DNA of 6,595 nt from CAZVIK01 sp964627045 (GCA_964627045.1 CAZVIK010000214.1:1-6595), one strand, 5' to 3'. Counted from the first letter of the stretch, positions 1 to 6,146 are shown. Numbers and translations are program-made. The notes: generated by a model not told the origin, from the letters alone.

Positions 1-1
1 G

Positions 2-1138
2 TTGCTGGCGCGCGCCATCCCTATGATGCTGGCCGGCCCGCTGGCCGGCGTGTTGCTGGACCGCATGGACCGCCGCCGCCTGATGCTGGCGAGCGACCTG
101 GTGCGGGCGGTGATCGCGGCACTGTTCATCCTGACGGTGGGAATGAAAGGAGCATGGCTGCTGTACCTGTTGAGCGGCCTGCTGATGTTCGCCTCGCCCT
201 TTTTCACGAGCGGGCGCGCTGCGGTGCTTCCCGCCATCGCCAGCAAGGAGGAACTTCACACCGCCAACGCGCTGAACCAGACCACGCAATCGATGACCTT
301 GGTTGTCGGCGCCATGGCCGGCGGAATCGCCGTGTCGCAGTTCGGATGGAAGGGCGCATTTCTCGTCAATTCCGCGTCTTTTCTGATCTCGGCCTTCTGC
401 ATTTCCCGTCTGAAGGTCGCGCGAGGGTTCCGGCCCAAGCGCGAGTCACTGACCGAGGCGGAGGTCCTCCGTCCATGGCGTGACTATACCGAAGGCCTGC
501 GCTACATGAGCGTCACGCCGTTGATTGTGGGCATCGCCGTCATCAACATCGGGTGGGCCTCGGGCGGCGGCGCGGCGCAGATCCTGTTCACGCTGTTCGG
601 GGAGGTCGTCTTCCGGCGGGGCGCGGCGGGCATCGGCGTCATCTGGGCCTTCGCCGGAGTGGGGCTGGTTCTGGGCGGCCTGGTGGGCCACCGCATCGGA
701 CCGCGGCTCAGCTTCGCGGCCTACAGGTGGACGATTGTGGCGGCCTATATCATCCATGGCGGCGCCTACATCGTGTTCAGCCAGATGCGTTCCTTCGGGT
801 GGGCGCTGTTTTTCATCGCGCTGTCGCGCGCCGGAGTGGCCGTGAGCAGCGTGCTAAACATGGGGCAGTTGCTGCGGCACGTCCCGGACCGGTTCCGCGG
901 GCGCGTCTTCGCCACCATTGAGACCCTCACCTGGTCCACAATGATGGTGTCGATGATGGCCGCCGGGATCGCCTCGGAATCGTTGGACACGCGCACCATC
1001 GGGCTTTGGAGCGGGGTGTTCAGCTCGTTGACAGCGGTCTTCTGGGGCGGACTGGTGCTGGCGGGCCGGCTTCCGGAGCCGCCAGCCGAAGGCGTGGAAC
1101 CTGGGGAGGTGGAAGTTCATGGAGAGCCAACCGTTTAG
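2..1138 (+). CDS. MFS transporter, MFS_3/EntS-like exporter (5' end cut by window)
   Basis: Integral inner-membrane transporter of the major facilitator superfamily, probably a proton-driven exporter; the substrate cannot be read from the sequence. The 378 visible residues are mostly hydrophobic helices. The family's cytoplasmic loop 2-3 motif (GVLLDRMDRRRLM) is at residues 16-28, so TM1 and most of TM2 are missing upstream. The TTG at base 2 is just the first in-frame codon, not a believable start. Further MFS_3-type landmarks are the LHTANALNQ segment near residues 85-93 with the following glycine-rich helix (101-110), and DRFRGRVFA near 296-304, the equivalent loop of the second half. A charged, Glu/Pro-rich cytoplasmic tail follows residue 357. 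The last 20 nt overlap the next gene, which suggests translational coupling. Family call is firm; export direction and substrate are inference. Confidence 0.9.
   Translation: MLARAIPMMLAGPLAGVLLDRMDRRRLMLASDLVRAVIAALFILTVGMKGAWLLYLLSGLLMFASPFFTSGRAAVLPAIASKEELHTANALNQTTQSMTLVVGAMAGGIAVSQFGWKGAFLVNSASFLISAFCISRLKVARGFRPKRESLTEAEVLRPWRDYTEGLRYMSVTPLIVGIAVINIGWASGGGAAQILFTLFGEVVFRRGAAGIGVIWAFAGVGLVLGGLVGHRIGPRLSFAAYRWTIVAAYIIHGGAYIVFSQMRSFGWALFFIALSRAGVAVSSVLNMGQLLRHVPDRFRGRVFATIETLTWSTMMVSMMAAGIASESLDTRTIGLWSGVFSSLTAVFWGGLVLAGRLPEPPAEGVEPGEVEVHGEPTV
1103..1110 (+). promoter_or_regulatory. Shine-Dalgarno site of the SDR gene
   Basis: GGGGAGGT lies 8 nt before the ATG at 1119, inside the coding end of the MFS gene. 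It fixes the SDR start and implies that the reductase is translated from the transporter transcript. Confidence 0.75.
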
Positions 1139-1850
1139 CATCCAAGGCCGCGCGGTCCTGGTCACCGGCGCCGCCAAGCGCATCGGACGCGGGATTGCGC
1201 TGCACCTGGCGCGCCAGGGGGCGCGCGTCCTCATCCACTACCACCGCTCGGAGGCCGAGGCGCAGGACACCGCCGCGCGCTGCGGCGGTGCGCCGTTGTT
1301 CCGGGCGGACTTGGGTCGCGTCGCGGAGATCGAGCGCATGTTTCGGGAGATCGACCGGGCGGCAGGTCCGCTCTACGGCCTGGTGAACAACGCCGCGCGA
1401 TTCGCCCGGATCGGCCCTTTGGAGATCACCGAAGAGGACTGGGACTTCATTCACAACGTGAACCTCAAGGCGGTCTATTTCTGCGCGAAGGAGGCGGCGC
1501 GCCGCATGCGGGACGCCGGCGAGGGGCGCATCGTGAACATCAGTTCCATCGGCGGTGCGATGCCCTGGGCGGAGCACGTCCACTACTGCGCCTCGAAGGC
1601 CGGTGTGATCATGCTGACCAGGGCGCTGGCCAAGGGCCTGGGACCGGGGATCACGGTGAATTCGGTGGCGCCCGGCGTAGTTCCCTTTGAGGACATCGAC
1701 GCCGACGGCGCGCGCCTGATGCGGCAAGCCCCGGCCGGACGAGGCGGAACGCCGGAGGAGGTCGCCGCCGCCGTCGCCTACTTCCTCAACGCGACGAACT
1801 TCGTCACCGGACAGGTGCTGTTTGTGGACGGCGGTCTGACGTTGCGGTGA
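1119..1850 (+). CDS. SDR-family NADPH-dependent reductase, pteridine reductase (PTR1/FolM)-like or FabG-like
   Basis: Cytosolic classical short-chain dehydrogenase/reductase of 243 residues, the usual length. Visible motifs: cofactor-binding TGAAKRIG at 16-23, RADL at 62-65, NNAA at 90-93, the structural Asn in NVNL (N115), catalytic S143, and the YxxxK pair Y156/K160 (YCASK). PGVV near 185-188 and the C-terminal VTGQVLFVDGG strand are also typical. TGAAKR followed by HYHRS at 40-44 closely resembles the NADPH 2'-phosphate-binding loops of Leishmania pteridine reductase PTR1, so NADPH preference is likely and dihydrobiopterin/dihydrofolate reduction is possible. The catalytic position holds Ser, as in FabG, rather than the Asp of trypanosomatid PTR1, so a 3-oxoacyl-ACP reductase role remains open. 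The gene overlaps the MFS gene by 20 nt and converges on the VWFA gene 31 bp away. Fold certain, substrate uncertain. Confidence 0.92.
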   Translation: MESQPFSIQGRAVLVTGAAKRIGRGIALHLARQGARVLIHYHRSEAEAQDTAARCGGAPLFRADLGRVAEIERMFREIDRAAGPLYGLVNNAARFARIGPLEITEEDWDFIHNVNLKAVYFCAKEAARRMRDAGEGRIVNISSIGGAMPWAEHVHYCASKAGVIMLTRALAKGLGPGITVNSVAPGVVPFEDIDADGARLMRQAPAGRGGTPEEVAAAVAYFLNATNFVTGQVLFVDGGLTLR

Positions 1851-1881
1851 GAAGCGGCGCGCACACGAGGGCGGCGAAGCG

Positions 1882-2964
1882 CTACTGCGGCTTGGCGGCC
1901 ATCCAGTAGCCGGGGCGCCAGCGCACCTTCACGTCGCGGCGCGCGCGGCCGGTGCGATCCAGAACCTCGACGCGGATGTCGTGCCAGCCCGCCTCCATCT
2001 TGTTGTTCGGGCTGTAGCTGATCAGGTATTGCCCGTGCAACTCCTCGCCGATGTTTTGCACGGCCCTCTCCAGGTCGCGCTGCGAAACGAACGAATACTC
2101 GCGCCCGCCGGTGTATTCGGTGAACAGCTCCGAAGGATTGTCCACGAAGATCGCCTTGACCTGTTTGAAGATCTCGACGAACACAGGCACGAAATTCGCC
2201 GAGTTGTAAGCGCCCCCGGCGCTCATGCGGGAGTTCTCCGGGGTCGGCGGGGCGCCGGCGGGAAGGGGGCGCGCGCCGGGCGGCAGGTGATCCGGCCTCG
2301 GCGGCTGCGCCTTGGAGGTGAAGGTCGTGACCAGACGGCTGACGTTCACCGTGTACAAGAGGATGTTGTTGAACTGCGCCTCCAGCAGGGCGTCGCGCGG
2401 GCGGTTCTCGCTCCCGCCGTCGCGCGTCTCCGAGATCAGCAGCAGCACGCGGCGGCGGCCCGCCGGACGCCGTCCGAGCATCCGCGATCCTTCCATCACC
2501 GCGTCGATCATGCGGCTGGACGTGCTCCCCTGCTTCAGCTTTTTAAACGCCTGGCTGATCTGGTCGCCGTCGGTGGTGAAGTCCTGCAACAACTGCACGC
2601 GGTGATCGAACGACAGCACCGCCACCTCGCCGTGCTCGCCTGTGACCAGGCCTTGGAACAGCGACCCGATCTTCTGAAGCGTCGGCAGCACGGTCTCCAT
2701 GTTCCAACTGGACTGCACCGCGACCACCAGGGAGATCGGAGTGAAAGAGACATCGACCTGGATATCCTGCGGCTTATCATTGTCGAAGAGACGGAAATCG
2801 CCGGCCTTCAGATCGCCGACCAGGACGCCGCTGTTGTCGGTGACCGTCACCGGCGCCACCACGACGTCCACGCCCGTACGAAATACCTGCCCCGGAGCGT
2901 CCACTTGCTGCGCCGCCAACGACAGGGCCGCCAGCCCGGCCAGGAGCGTTCTCAGATAGCCCAT
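1882..2964 (-). CDS. secreted VWFA-related domain protein (acidobacterial type)
   Basis: A 360-residue exported protein with a von Willebrand factor A-like domain, of the VWFA-related family expanded in Acidobacteriota (TIGR03436 type); cellular role unknown. The ATG at 2964 is chosen over an upstream in-frame start at 3027 because it has a good Shine-Dalgarno site and begins a signal peptide (MGYLR, then a Leu/Ala-rich core to about residue 19, cleavage probably near 20-23). A short beta domain (about 30-75, with VTDNSG and LKAGDFRLF) precedes the VWA core (about 76-210, with VAVLSFD at 114-120 and VLLLISETRDGGSE at 173-186). A proline-rich insert covers about 220-245. The end (QYLISYSPNN...W) is the family's typical C-terminal module. 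The MIDAS site is unusual: the first motif reads QSSWN (84-88) where a metal-binding VWA has DxSxS. It converges with the SDR gene; I see no clear terminator between them. Confidence 0.9.
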   Translation of the reverse strand: MGYLRTLLAGLAALSLAAQQVDAPGQVFRTGVDVVVAPVTVTDNSGVLVGDLKAGDFRLFDNDKPQDIQVDVSFTPISLVVAVQSSWNMETVLPTLQKIGSLFQGLVTGEHGEVAVLSFDHRVQLLQDFTTDGDQISQAFKKLKQGSTSSRMIDAVMEGSRMLGRRPAGRRRVLLLISETRDGGSENRPRDALLEAQFNNILLYTVNVSRLVTTFTSKAQPPRPDHLPPGARPLPAGAPPTPENSRMSAGGAYNSANFVPVFVEIFKQVKAIFVDNPSELFTEYTGGREYSFVSQRDLERAVQNIGEELHGQYLISYSPNNKMEAGWHDIRVEVLDRTGRARRDVKVRWRPGYWMAAKPQ

Positions 2965-2966
2965 GT

Positions 2967-2976
2967 TCCTTCTTCC
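2967..2976 (-). promoter_or_regulatory. Shine-Dalgarno site deciding the VWFA protein start
   Basis: On the minus strand GGAAGAAGGA ends 2 nt before the ATG at 2964, with its GGAAG part 7 nt away. This supports starting at the signal-peptide methionine rather than at 3027, whose extra 21 residues are charged and would bury the signal peptide. Confidence 0.65.
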
Positions 2977-3125
2977 GACGCCTCCGCGCTGCCGCGCGTT
3001 GCGCACTCCCAACTCCAAAGATAGCATCGGCGGGTGCCGTGGAAGCGGTACTAGGACGCCGTAATGGGACTTTCACCTTTCTAAGGTCTTGGCGGGACAG
3101 GCCCAAACGTGTTTCAATCGAGTCC

Positions 3126-3449
3126 ATGAGCGAGTTTACAGAGCGGCGGAGCTCCAAGCGATACTCGATCGAACGGCAGTTGAGCTACCGCGTGCGGGGC
3201 GTTCGCCCACCGATTACGGGCCAAGGCACCACCGTCAATATGAGCAGCAACGGCGTTCTGTTCCGGTCTTCGGAACCGTTGCTCCTGGGCAAGCCGATCA
3301 TCCTGGAAATCGCCTGGCCGGTGCTGCTGAATGAGAAGCGCCCGCTCAAGCTCGTTGCGCGCGGGCACATCGTCTGGACTGAGATGGAACTGTCGGCCAT
3401 GAACATCGAGGGCTGGGAGTTCCGCACGGCAGGCGTCGCCGCGGCATAG
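3126..3449 (+). CDS. stand-alone PilZ domain protein (c-di-GMP binding)
   Basis: A 107-residue cytoplasmic protein made of a single PilZ domain, which binds the second messenger cyclic di-GMP and passes the signal to a partner by contact. The two ligand motifs are present: RxxxR within ERRSSKR (R7 or R8 to R12) at the N-terminus, and the [D/N]xSxxG motif as NMSSNG at about residues 39-44. A beta-barrel-like pattern follows to HIVWTE and the final GWEFR. The ATG at 3126 is chosen because it places the RxxxR motif close to the N-terminus, as in short PilZ proteins; its Shine-Dalgarno is weak (CGAG at 3119-3122). An in-frame start at 3039 would add 29 unrelated residues. It is divergent from the VWFA gene across 161 bp and convergent with the small basic gene. 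No effector domain is attached, and the target cannot be inferred. Confidence 0.87.
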   Translation: MSEFTERRSSKRYSIERQLSYRVRGVRPPITGQGTTVNMSSNGVLFRSSEPLLLGKPIILEIAWPVLLNEKRPLKLVARGHIVWTEMELSAMNIEGWEFRTAGVAAA

Positions 3450-3459
3450 GTGTGCCGCG
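3440..3459. terminator. possible hairpin between convergent genes
   Basis: CGCGGCA (3440-3446) and TGCCGCG (3453-3459) form a perfect 7-bp stem with a 6-nt loop. The stem covers the PilZ stop codon and lies about 18 bp beyond the stop of the convergent small gene. No T-run follows on either side, so it is not a canonical intrinsic terminator; it might still act as a bidirectional barrier or protect mRNA ends. GC-rich DNA gives such stems by chance, so confidence is low. Confidence 0.3.
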
Positions 3460-3477
3460 CCGTCGCGCTGCGGTCCA

Positions 3478-3636
3478 CTATGAGTCCTCGGTGTCCCCGG
3501 GCTGCTTTTTATGCTTGGGCCGTTTTCGTTGCTTTTTGGGAACGATCACGCGTGTGGGCGGGACGGCGCCGACCCTATCCCGAGCCACGCGCCTCACGGA
3601 CTTCTCCCGGCTGTAAGACTTCCGCTTCTCAGCCAT
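3478..3636 (-). CDS. small, highly basic protein (52 aa) coupled to prmA, function unknown
   Basis: I do not recognise this gene with certainty. It encodes 52 residues beginning MAEKRKSYSREKS and ending QPGDTEDS. There are 9 Lys and 9 Arg against 6 acidic residues, so the predicted charge is about +12. No membrane segment or signal peptide is visible. A first Arg-rich stretch (about 10-21), a central VGAVPPTRVIVP segment (22-33) and a Lys/Arg cluster KKQRKRPKHKK (34-44) precede an acidic tail. Evidence that it is real: an ATG start with GGAGAAGG 6 nt upstream, an 8-nt overlap (ATGGCTGA) with the true prmA stop at 3629-3631, an open frame with about three quarters G/C at third positions, and a stop just before the convergent PilZ gene. 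Charge and linkage to a ribosomal-protein methyltransferase suggest an RNA- or ribosome-associated protein, but that is inference only. Confidence 0.68.
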   Translation of the reverse strand: MAEKRKSYSREKSVRRVARDRVGAVPPTRVIVPKKQRKRPKHKKQPGDTEDS

Positions 3637-3642
3637 TCGACG

Positions 3643-3650
3643 CCTTCTCC
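3643..3650 (-). promoter_or_regulatory. Shine-Dalgarno site of the small basic gene
   Basis: On the minus strand GGAGAAGG ends 6 nt before the ATG at 3636, inside the last codons of the real prmA end. It is one of the best ribosome-binding sites in the window and supports translation of the 52-residue frame. Confidence 0.65.
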
Positions 3651-3667
3651 GTCAACAGCGCCGCGTA

Positions 3668-3696
3668 GCCACCGTCAACCAGCATGTCCCGCGGCG
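3668..3696. repeat. 29-bp direct repeat, copy 1 (contig-end overlap)
   Basis: Identical over 29 bases to 3797-3825; the shared block starts GCCACCGTCAACC and ends CCCGCGGCG. It runs straight into the Ns. The bases just outside the left edge differ (A at 3667, T at 3796). Best read as the same genomic bases present at the ends of two contigs. Confidence 0.9.
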
Positions 3697-3706
3697 NNNN
3701 NNNNNN
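3697..3706. other. assembly gap (10 N)
   Basis: Ten undetermined bases. The fixed round number suggests a placeholder, not a measured gap. The flanking repeat indicates that the true gap is negative, meaning the contigs overlap. Confidence 0.97.
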
Positions 3707-3796
3707 TTACCCGCCCCACCGCCCACCGGCTTTTTCCCGGGGTTATTCTTGCCCGTTTAACCCCATTGTCCCCCTTTCCGGGAACCCCGCCCCGGT
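3707..3796. other. error-rich duplicate of 3576-3667 (low-quality contig end)
   Basis: This C-rich stretch is not independent sequence. It lines up colinearly with 3576-3667. CCCG..CCAC matches at 3579-3588 versus 3710-3719 (offset 131), CCCGG at 3606-3610 versus 3736-3740 (130), CCATT at 3633-3637 versus 3763-3767 (130), and TCCG at 3648-3651 versus 3777-3780 (129), after which the perfect repeat starts (129). By hand, roughly half to two thirds of the bases match, and many mismatches are changes to C. This looks like the poor-quality end of a read or contig carrying two one-base deletions. Any coding call made through it is unsafe. Confidence 0.8.
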
Positions 3797-4567
3797 GCCA
3801 CCGTCAACCAGCATGTCCCGCGGCGTCAGCCCCGCCGGCCTCGTTTGCTGCTCGATGCGTCGCGCCAAGTCCTCCGGGAAACCCGACAGCACCGCGCGAC
3901 CGCCGGGCGCGAGCACACGCGCCAGGTCCGGCATCACGACGGCCAAGGCCTGGGCGTTGAGGTTCGCCGCCACCACGTGAACCGGCGCATCGCGCAGGCT
4001 GCGGCAGGAGCCCGCGAACAGCAAAGCCGATCCTTGCAGGTACTCCTTCGCCGCTGCAACCGCGTCCGGGTCGATGTCGCAGGCTACCACGCATCCCGCG
4101 CCCAGCAATCGCGCCGCCGCCGCCAGGATGCCCGAGCCCGTCCCCAAGTCGAGCATCGTATCTCCGGGCCGTAGCACGCGCTCCAGTCCCTGCAAGGCTA
4201 GCTGCGTCGCCGGATGGAGCCCCGTGCCGGAGGCCGTTCCGGGCGGCATCGGTAGCCGCAGACGGCCTTGGGGAGCCGGATCGTCGCGCCAAGCGGGGAC
4301 GAGATAGAACCGGGTGCCCACGGGGAACGGGTTCCACTGCGCCCGCGACACGGCCACCCAATCCACGGCTTCGGGCCGGCTCACCTCGGCGGCGTAGTGT
4401 GAGAGTAGGCGGTCCAGGCCGTCGGCCCCGTCGTCGAAACAGGCCTCCAAACGCCAGCGGCCGCCGCCCAGTTCCTGTTCGGACACGCCAAGCGTGCCGG
4501 CCTCGCAGAGGTCGGCGAGCACCAGGTCCTTCTCCGCGCCTGGGCACTGGATCGTCAGCAGGCGCAT
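3743..4567 (-). CDS. prmA: ribosomal protein L11 methyltransferase PrmA (C-terminal tail as read is an artefact)
   Basis: SAM-dependent methyltransferase, by family a cytosolic enzyme that methylates amino groups of ribosomal protein L11. The N-terminal substrate-recognition half (1 to about 95) contains W78NPFPVGTRFYLVPAW. The linker SGTGLHPAT (113-121) corresponds to the family's FGTGxHxTT. The SAM-binding motif LDLGTGSGIL is at 139-148, with acidic D164/D166 after the next strand. The family's ANI-type motif reads ANLNAQAL at 201-208, a divergence. The ATG at 4567 is preferred over a TTG at 4582; it lies 4 nt after the M28 peptidase stop. Residues 258-274 (starting TGAGFPER) come from the faulty bases right of the gap. 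The genuine end is at 3629-3696 (YAALLTEKASNG), giving 269 residues instead of 274. The downstream partner is the small basic gene. The divergent motifs leave room for a PrmA paralogue with another substrate. Confidence 0.9.
   Translation of the reverse strand: MRLLTIQCPGAEKDLVLADLCEAGTLGVSEQELGGGRWRLEACFDDGADGLDRLLSHYAAEVSRPEAVDWVAVSRAQWNPFPVGTRFYLVPAWRDDPAPQGRLRLPMPPGTASGTGLHPATQLALQGLERVLRPGDTMLDLGTGSGILAAAARLLGAGCVVACDIDPDAVAAAKEYLQGSALLFAGSCRSLRDAPVHVVAANLNAQALAVVMPDLARVLAPGGRAVLSGFPEDLARRIEQQTRPAGLTPRDMLVDGGTGAGFPERGTMGLNGQE
3797..3825. repeat. 29-bp direct repeat, copy 2 (contig-end overlap)
   Basis: Second copy of the block at 3668-3696. It lies in the coding 3' part of prmA and encodes PRDMLVDGG on the minus strand. 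The two copies are 129 nt (43 codons) apart, so the prmA frame is the same in both. Confidence 0.9.
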
Positions 4568-4571
4568 GGCG

Positions 4572-6146
4572 TCAGCGTACAAACCGCCGGAAGAAGCTGT
4601 TCTGGTTCCACTGCGGCCGCTCGGCGGCGTTGCCCGCGCGCGCGGCCAGCGCTGCCACGAACCGGTTGAAGCGCGCCGCCCCGGCCAGGTTCACCGGCTG
4701 CAACGCGTCGTCGGAGGGCGCGTGGTACCGCTTTGCGAGCCACTCTTGTTGCAGCTTCTCTTCGGCCGAGCCCTTTTCGAAGCCGAACTTGAAGGCCAGC
4801 GCCGGCATACCGGCGCGGACGAAGCTGTATTGGTCGCTGCGAATGAACCGGTTGCGATCCGGCTCGGGATCGGGTTCGACCGCGATGCCCAGGTCGCGCC
4901 CCGCCGCGCGCGCGTCGGCCCCCAGCGTCGATTCCTCCACCCCCAGCACGGTCAACAGCTTCAGCGCGTGCAGCGGTTGGAACATGTCGATATTCAGATT
5001 GCAGACGATCGTGCGCCCGGGAACGCCCGGCGTGGCCGCTGCGAACTTCGAGCCCAGCATACCGTGCTCTTCCCCGGTCAGCGCCAGGAACAAGACGCTG
5101 CGCCGCGGCGGAGACGCCTTCAGAATCCGGGCGATCTCCAGCAAGGACGCCACGCCCGCGGCGTTATCGATGGCGCCGTTGTAGATGGAGTCGCCGTCGA
5201 TGGCCGCGCCGCGGCCCAGGTGATCCAGGTGCGCCGAAATCACGATGTACTCGTCCCGCAACCGCGCGTCCCGCCCCGGCAGAACCGCCGCCACGTTTTC
5301 CGACGACGCATCGGAGGTGTCGATCGCCTGGAACGCGCGGATGGCGTGCGCCAGCGGGAAGCGCGGCAGCGGCGCGCCGGCCTTGTCCAGTTCAAGAATC
5401 TCCTGGAAGGTGTGCGCCGAGCCGGTGAAGAGCTTTTCGGCGGCGGCCGGGTTCACGGTCAGCGACAAGAGCAACCCCGGTGTCTCGTCGAACTGCACGC
5501 CCGCCAACGACAGGGAAGGCTCCAGCCGCATCGGCGACAGACGCTCCCAGGGAACCTCCATCGTCCGCGGATTCAAGATTGACGCCACGCCGGCAGCCCC
5601 CGCTTTTCGCAGGAACGCCCAGCGCTCGGCCGTCGCCTGATAGTGCGCCCGCAACGCGCCGGGGACCGAGGCGGGCGCGCCGCGCAGGTACACGGCGATC
5701 TTCCCTTTCAGGTCCAATCCCGCCAGGTCGTCGTAGCCGGTTTCCGGGACGGTGACGCCGTAGCCGGTAAACACGGCCGGCGCCTCGACGGCGGCCCGCG
5801 CGTTGGGAGTGGCGTTGAAGTAGGCGTCTTCGCCCAACTGGAGCCACTCCTGCACGCCGCTCCGCGCCAGGATCAGGCTGGAATCCACCTCCCGGATGCG
5901 ACGCATTCGCATCGGGATCTTCTGCAAATAGCCGTCGCCCGCGCCGGGCTTCAAGCCCAGCCGTTGGAATTCGCCTGCGACGTACTCGGCCGCGCGCGTG
6001 TAGGCCTCGGAGCCGGCGGCGCGGCCCTCGTACTTGTCGGCGGCCAGTTCTTTGACGTAACCCCACCAGCGCTCGCCCGCGGGGTTCGCGGCGGCCGCCA
6101 GCAGCGCCGCCGCCGGAAGAAGGAACAGGCGCCACCGTCTCTTCAT
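4572..6146 (-). CDS. M28-family zinc metallopeptidase with PA-like insert, exported
   Basis: A 524-residue secreted or periplasmic di-zinc exopeptidase (aminopeptidase or carboxypeptidase type) of the M28 family. The N-terminus MKRRWRLFLLPAAALLAAAA is a clear signal peptide, cleaved near residues 20-23. A PA-like insert covers about 120-265 (VFTGYGVTVPETGYDDL; DLKGKIAVYLRG). The catalytic domain has every expected residue: H306 and D308 in AHLDH, bridging D327 in AIDNAAG, general base E359 and ligand E360 in TGEEHG, D387 in NIDM, and H475 in YHAPSDD. It is therefore predicted to be active; the exact peptide substrate is unknown, and nutrient scavenging is a plausible role. The ATG overlaps the DinB-like stop (ATGA, 6143-6146) and is preceded by GAGGG 5 nt upstream. 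The stop is 4 nt before prmA, so the genes are probably co-transcribed. Confidence 0.95.
   Translation of the reverse strand: MKRRWRLFLLPAAALLAAAANPAGERWWGYVKELAADKYEGRAAGSEAYTRAAEYVAGEFQRLGLKPGAGDGYLQKIPMRMRRIREVDSSLILARSGVQEWLQLGEDAYFNATPNARAAVEAPAVFTGYGVTVPETGYDDLAGLDLKGKIAVYLRGAPASVPGALRAHYQATAERWAFLRKAGAAGVASILNPRTMEVPWERLSPMRLEPSLSLAGVQFDETPGLLLSLTVNPAAAEKLFTGSAHTFQEILELDKAGAPLPRFPLAHAIRAFQAIDTSDASSENVAAVLPGRDARLRDEYIVISAHLDHLGRGAAIDGDSIYNGAIDNAAGVASLLEIARILKASPPRRSVLFLALTGEEHGMLGSKFAAATPGVPGRTIVCNLNIDMFQPLHALKLLTVLGVEESTLGADARAAGRDLGIAVEPDPEPDRNRFIRSDQYSFVRAGMPALAFKFGFEKGSAEEKLQQEWLAKRYHAPSDDALQPVNLAGAARFNRFVAALAARAGNAAERPQWNQNSFFRRFVR

Larger units (their letters stand above)
3629..3696 (-). 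other. prmA: true 3' end of prmA, separated from its gene by the scaffold gap
   Basis: Read on the minus strand from 3694 in the frame of prmA, this stretch first repeats the codons for PRDMLVDGG (shared with 3797-3823). It then gives YAALLTEKASNG and a TGA stop at 3629-3631. A hydrophobic strand ending in a charged residue (YAALLTEK) is what PrmA-type methyltransferases carry at their C-terminus, unlike the Gly/Pro-rich tail read across 3743-3796. With 3697-3825 removed, prmA becomes 269 codons plus stop. This piece is not a separate gene. Confidence 0.8.

Noticed and set aside
1851..1881. Terminator between the convergent SDR and VWFA genes
   Set aside because: Only 31 bp, with no convincing stem and no T-run on either strand.
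1981..3024. Long plus-strand frame opposite the VWFA gene (347 codons)
   Set aside because: Antisense shadow: the minus strand carries a recognisable signal peptide and VWA domain, whereas the plus frame is His/Arg/Gln-rich without domain logic.
2965..3125. Divergent promoters between the VWFA and PilZ genes
   Set aside because: The 161-bp gap must hold start signals, but only weak matches were found (for example TATCTT on the minus strand, TTGGCG at 3089-3094 on the plus strand) with poor partners or spacing. None was good enough to list.
3668..3825. Tandem duplication or attachment site (29-bp direct repeat with 100-nt spacer)
   Set aside because: The repeat ends at Ns and the spacer is a noisy copy of the sequence left of the first repeat, which fits contig overlap. 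There is no integrase or mobile gene nearby.
3450..3960. Plus-strand open frames across the PilZ/prmA intergenic region and through the Ns
   Set aside because: They lie antisense to the small basic gene and prmA, cross the gap and the corrupted duplicate, and show Pro/Ala/Arg-rich composition typical of antisense frames in GC-rich DNA.
2914..5516. Shared 12-mer GCCAACGACAGG near 2916 and 5505
   Set aside because: Short chance similarity inside two unrelated coding regions; it does not extend on either side.
4494..5582. Long plus-strand frame opposite the M28 peptidase (362 codons)
   Set aside because: Arg-rich antisense shadow of a gene with a complete set of zinc ligands.
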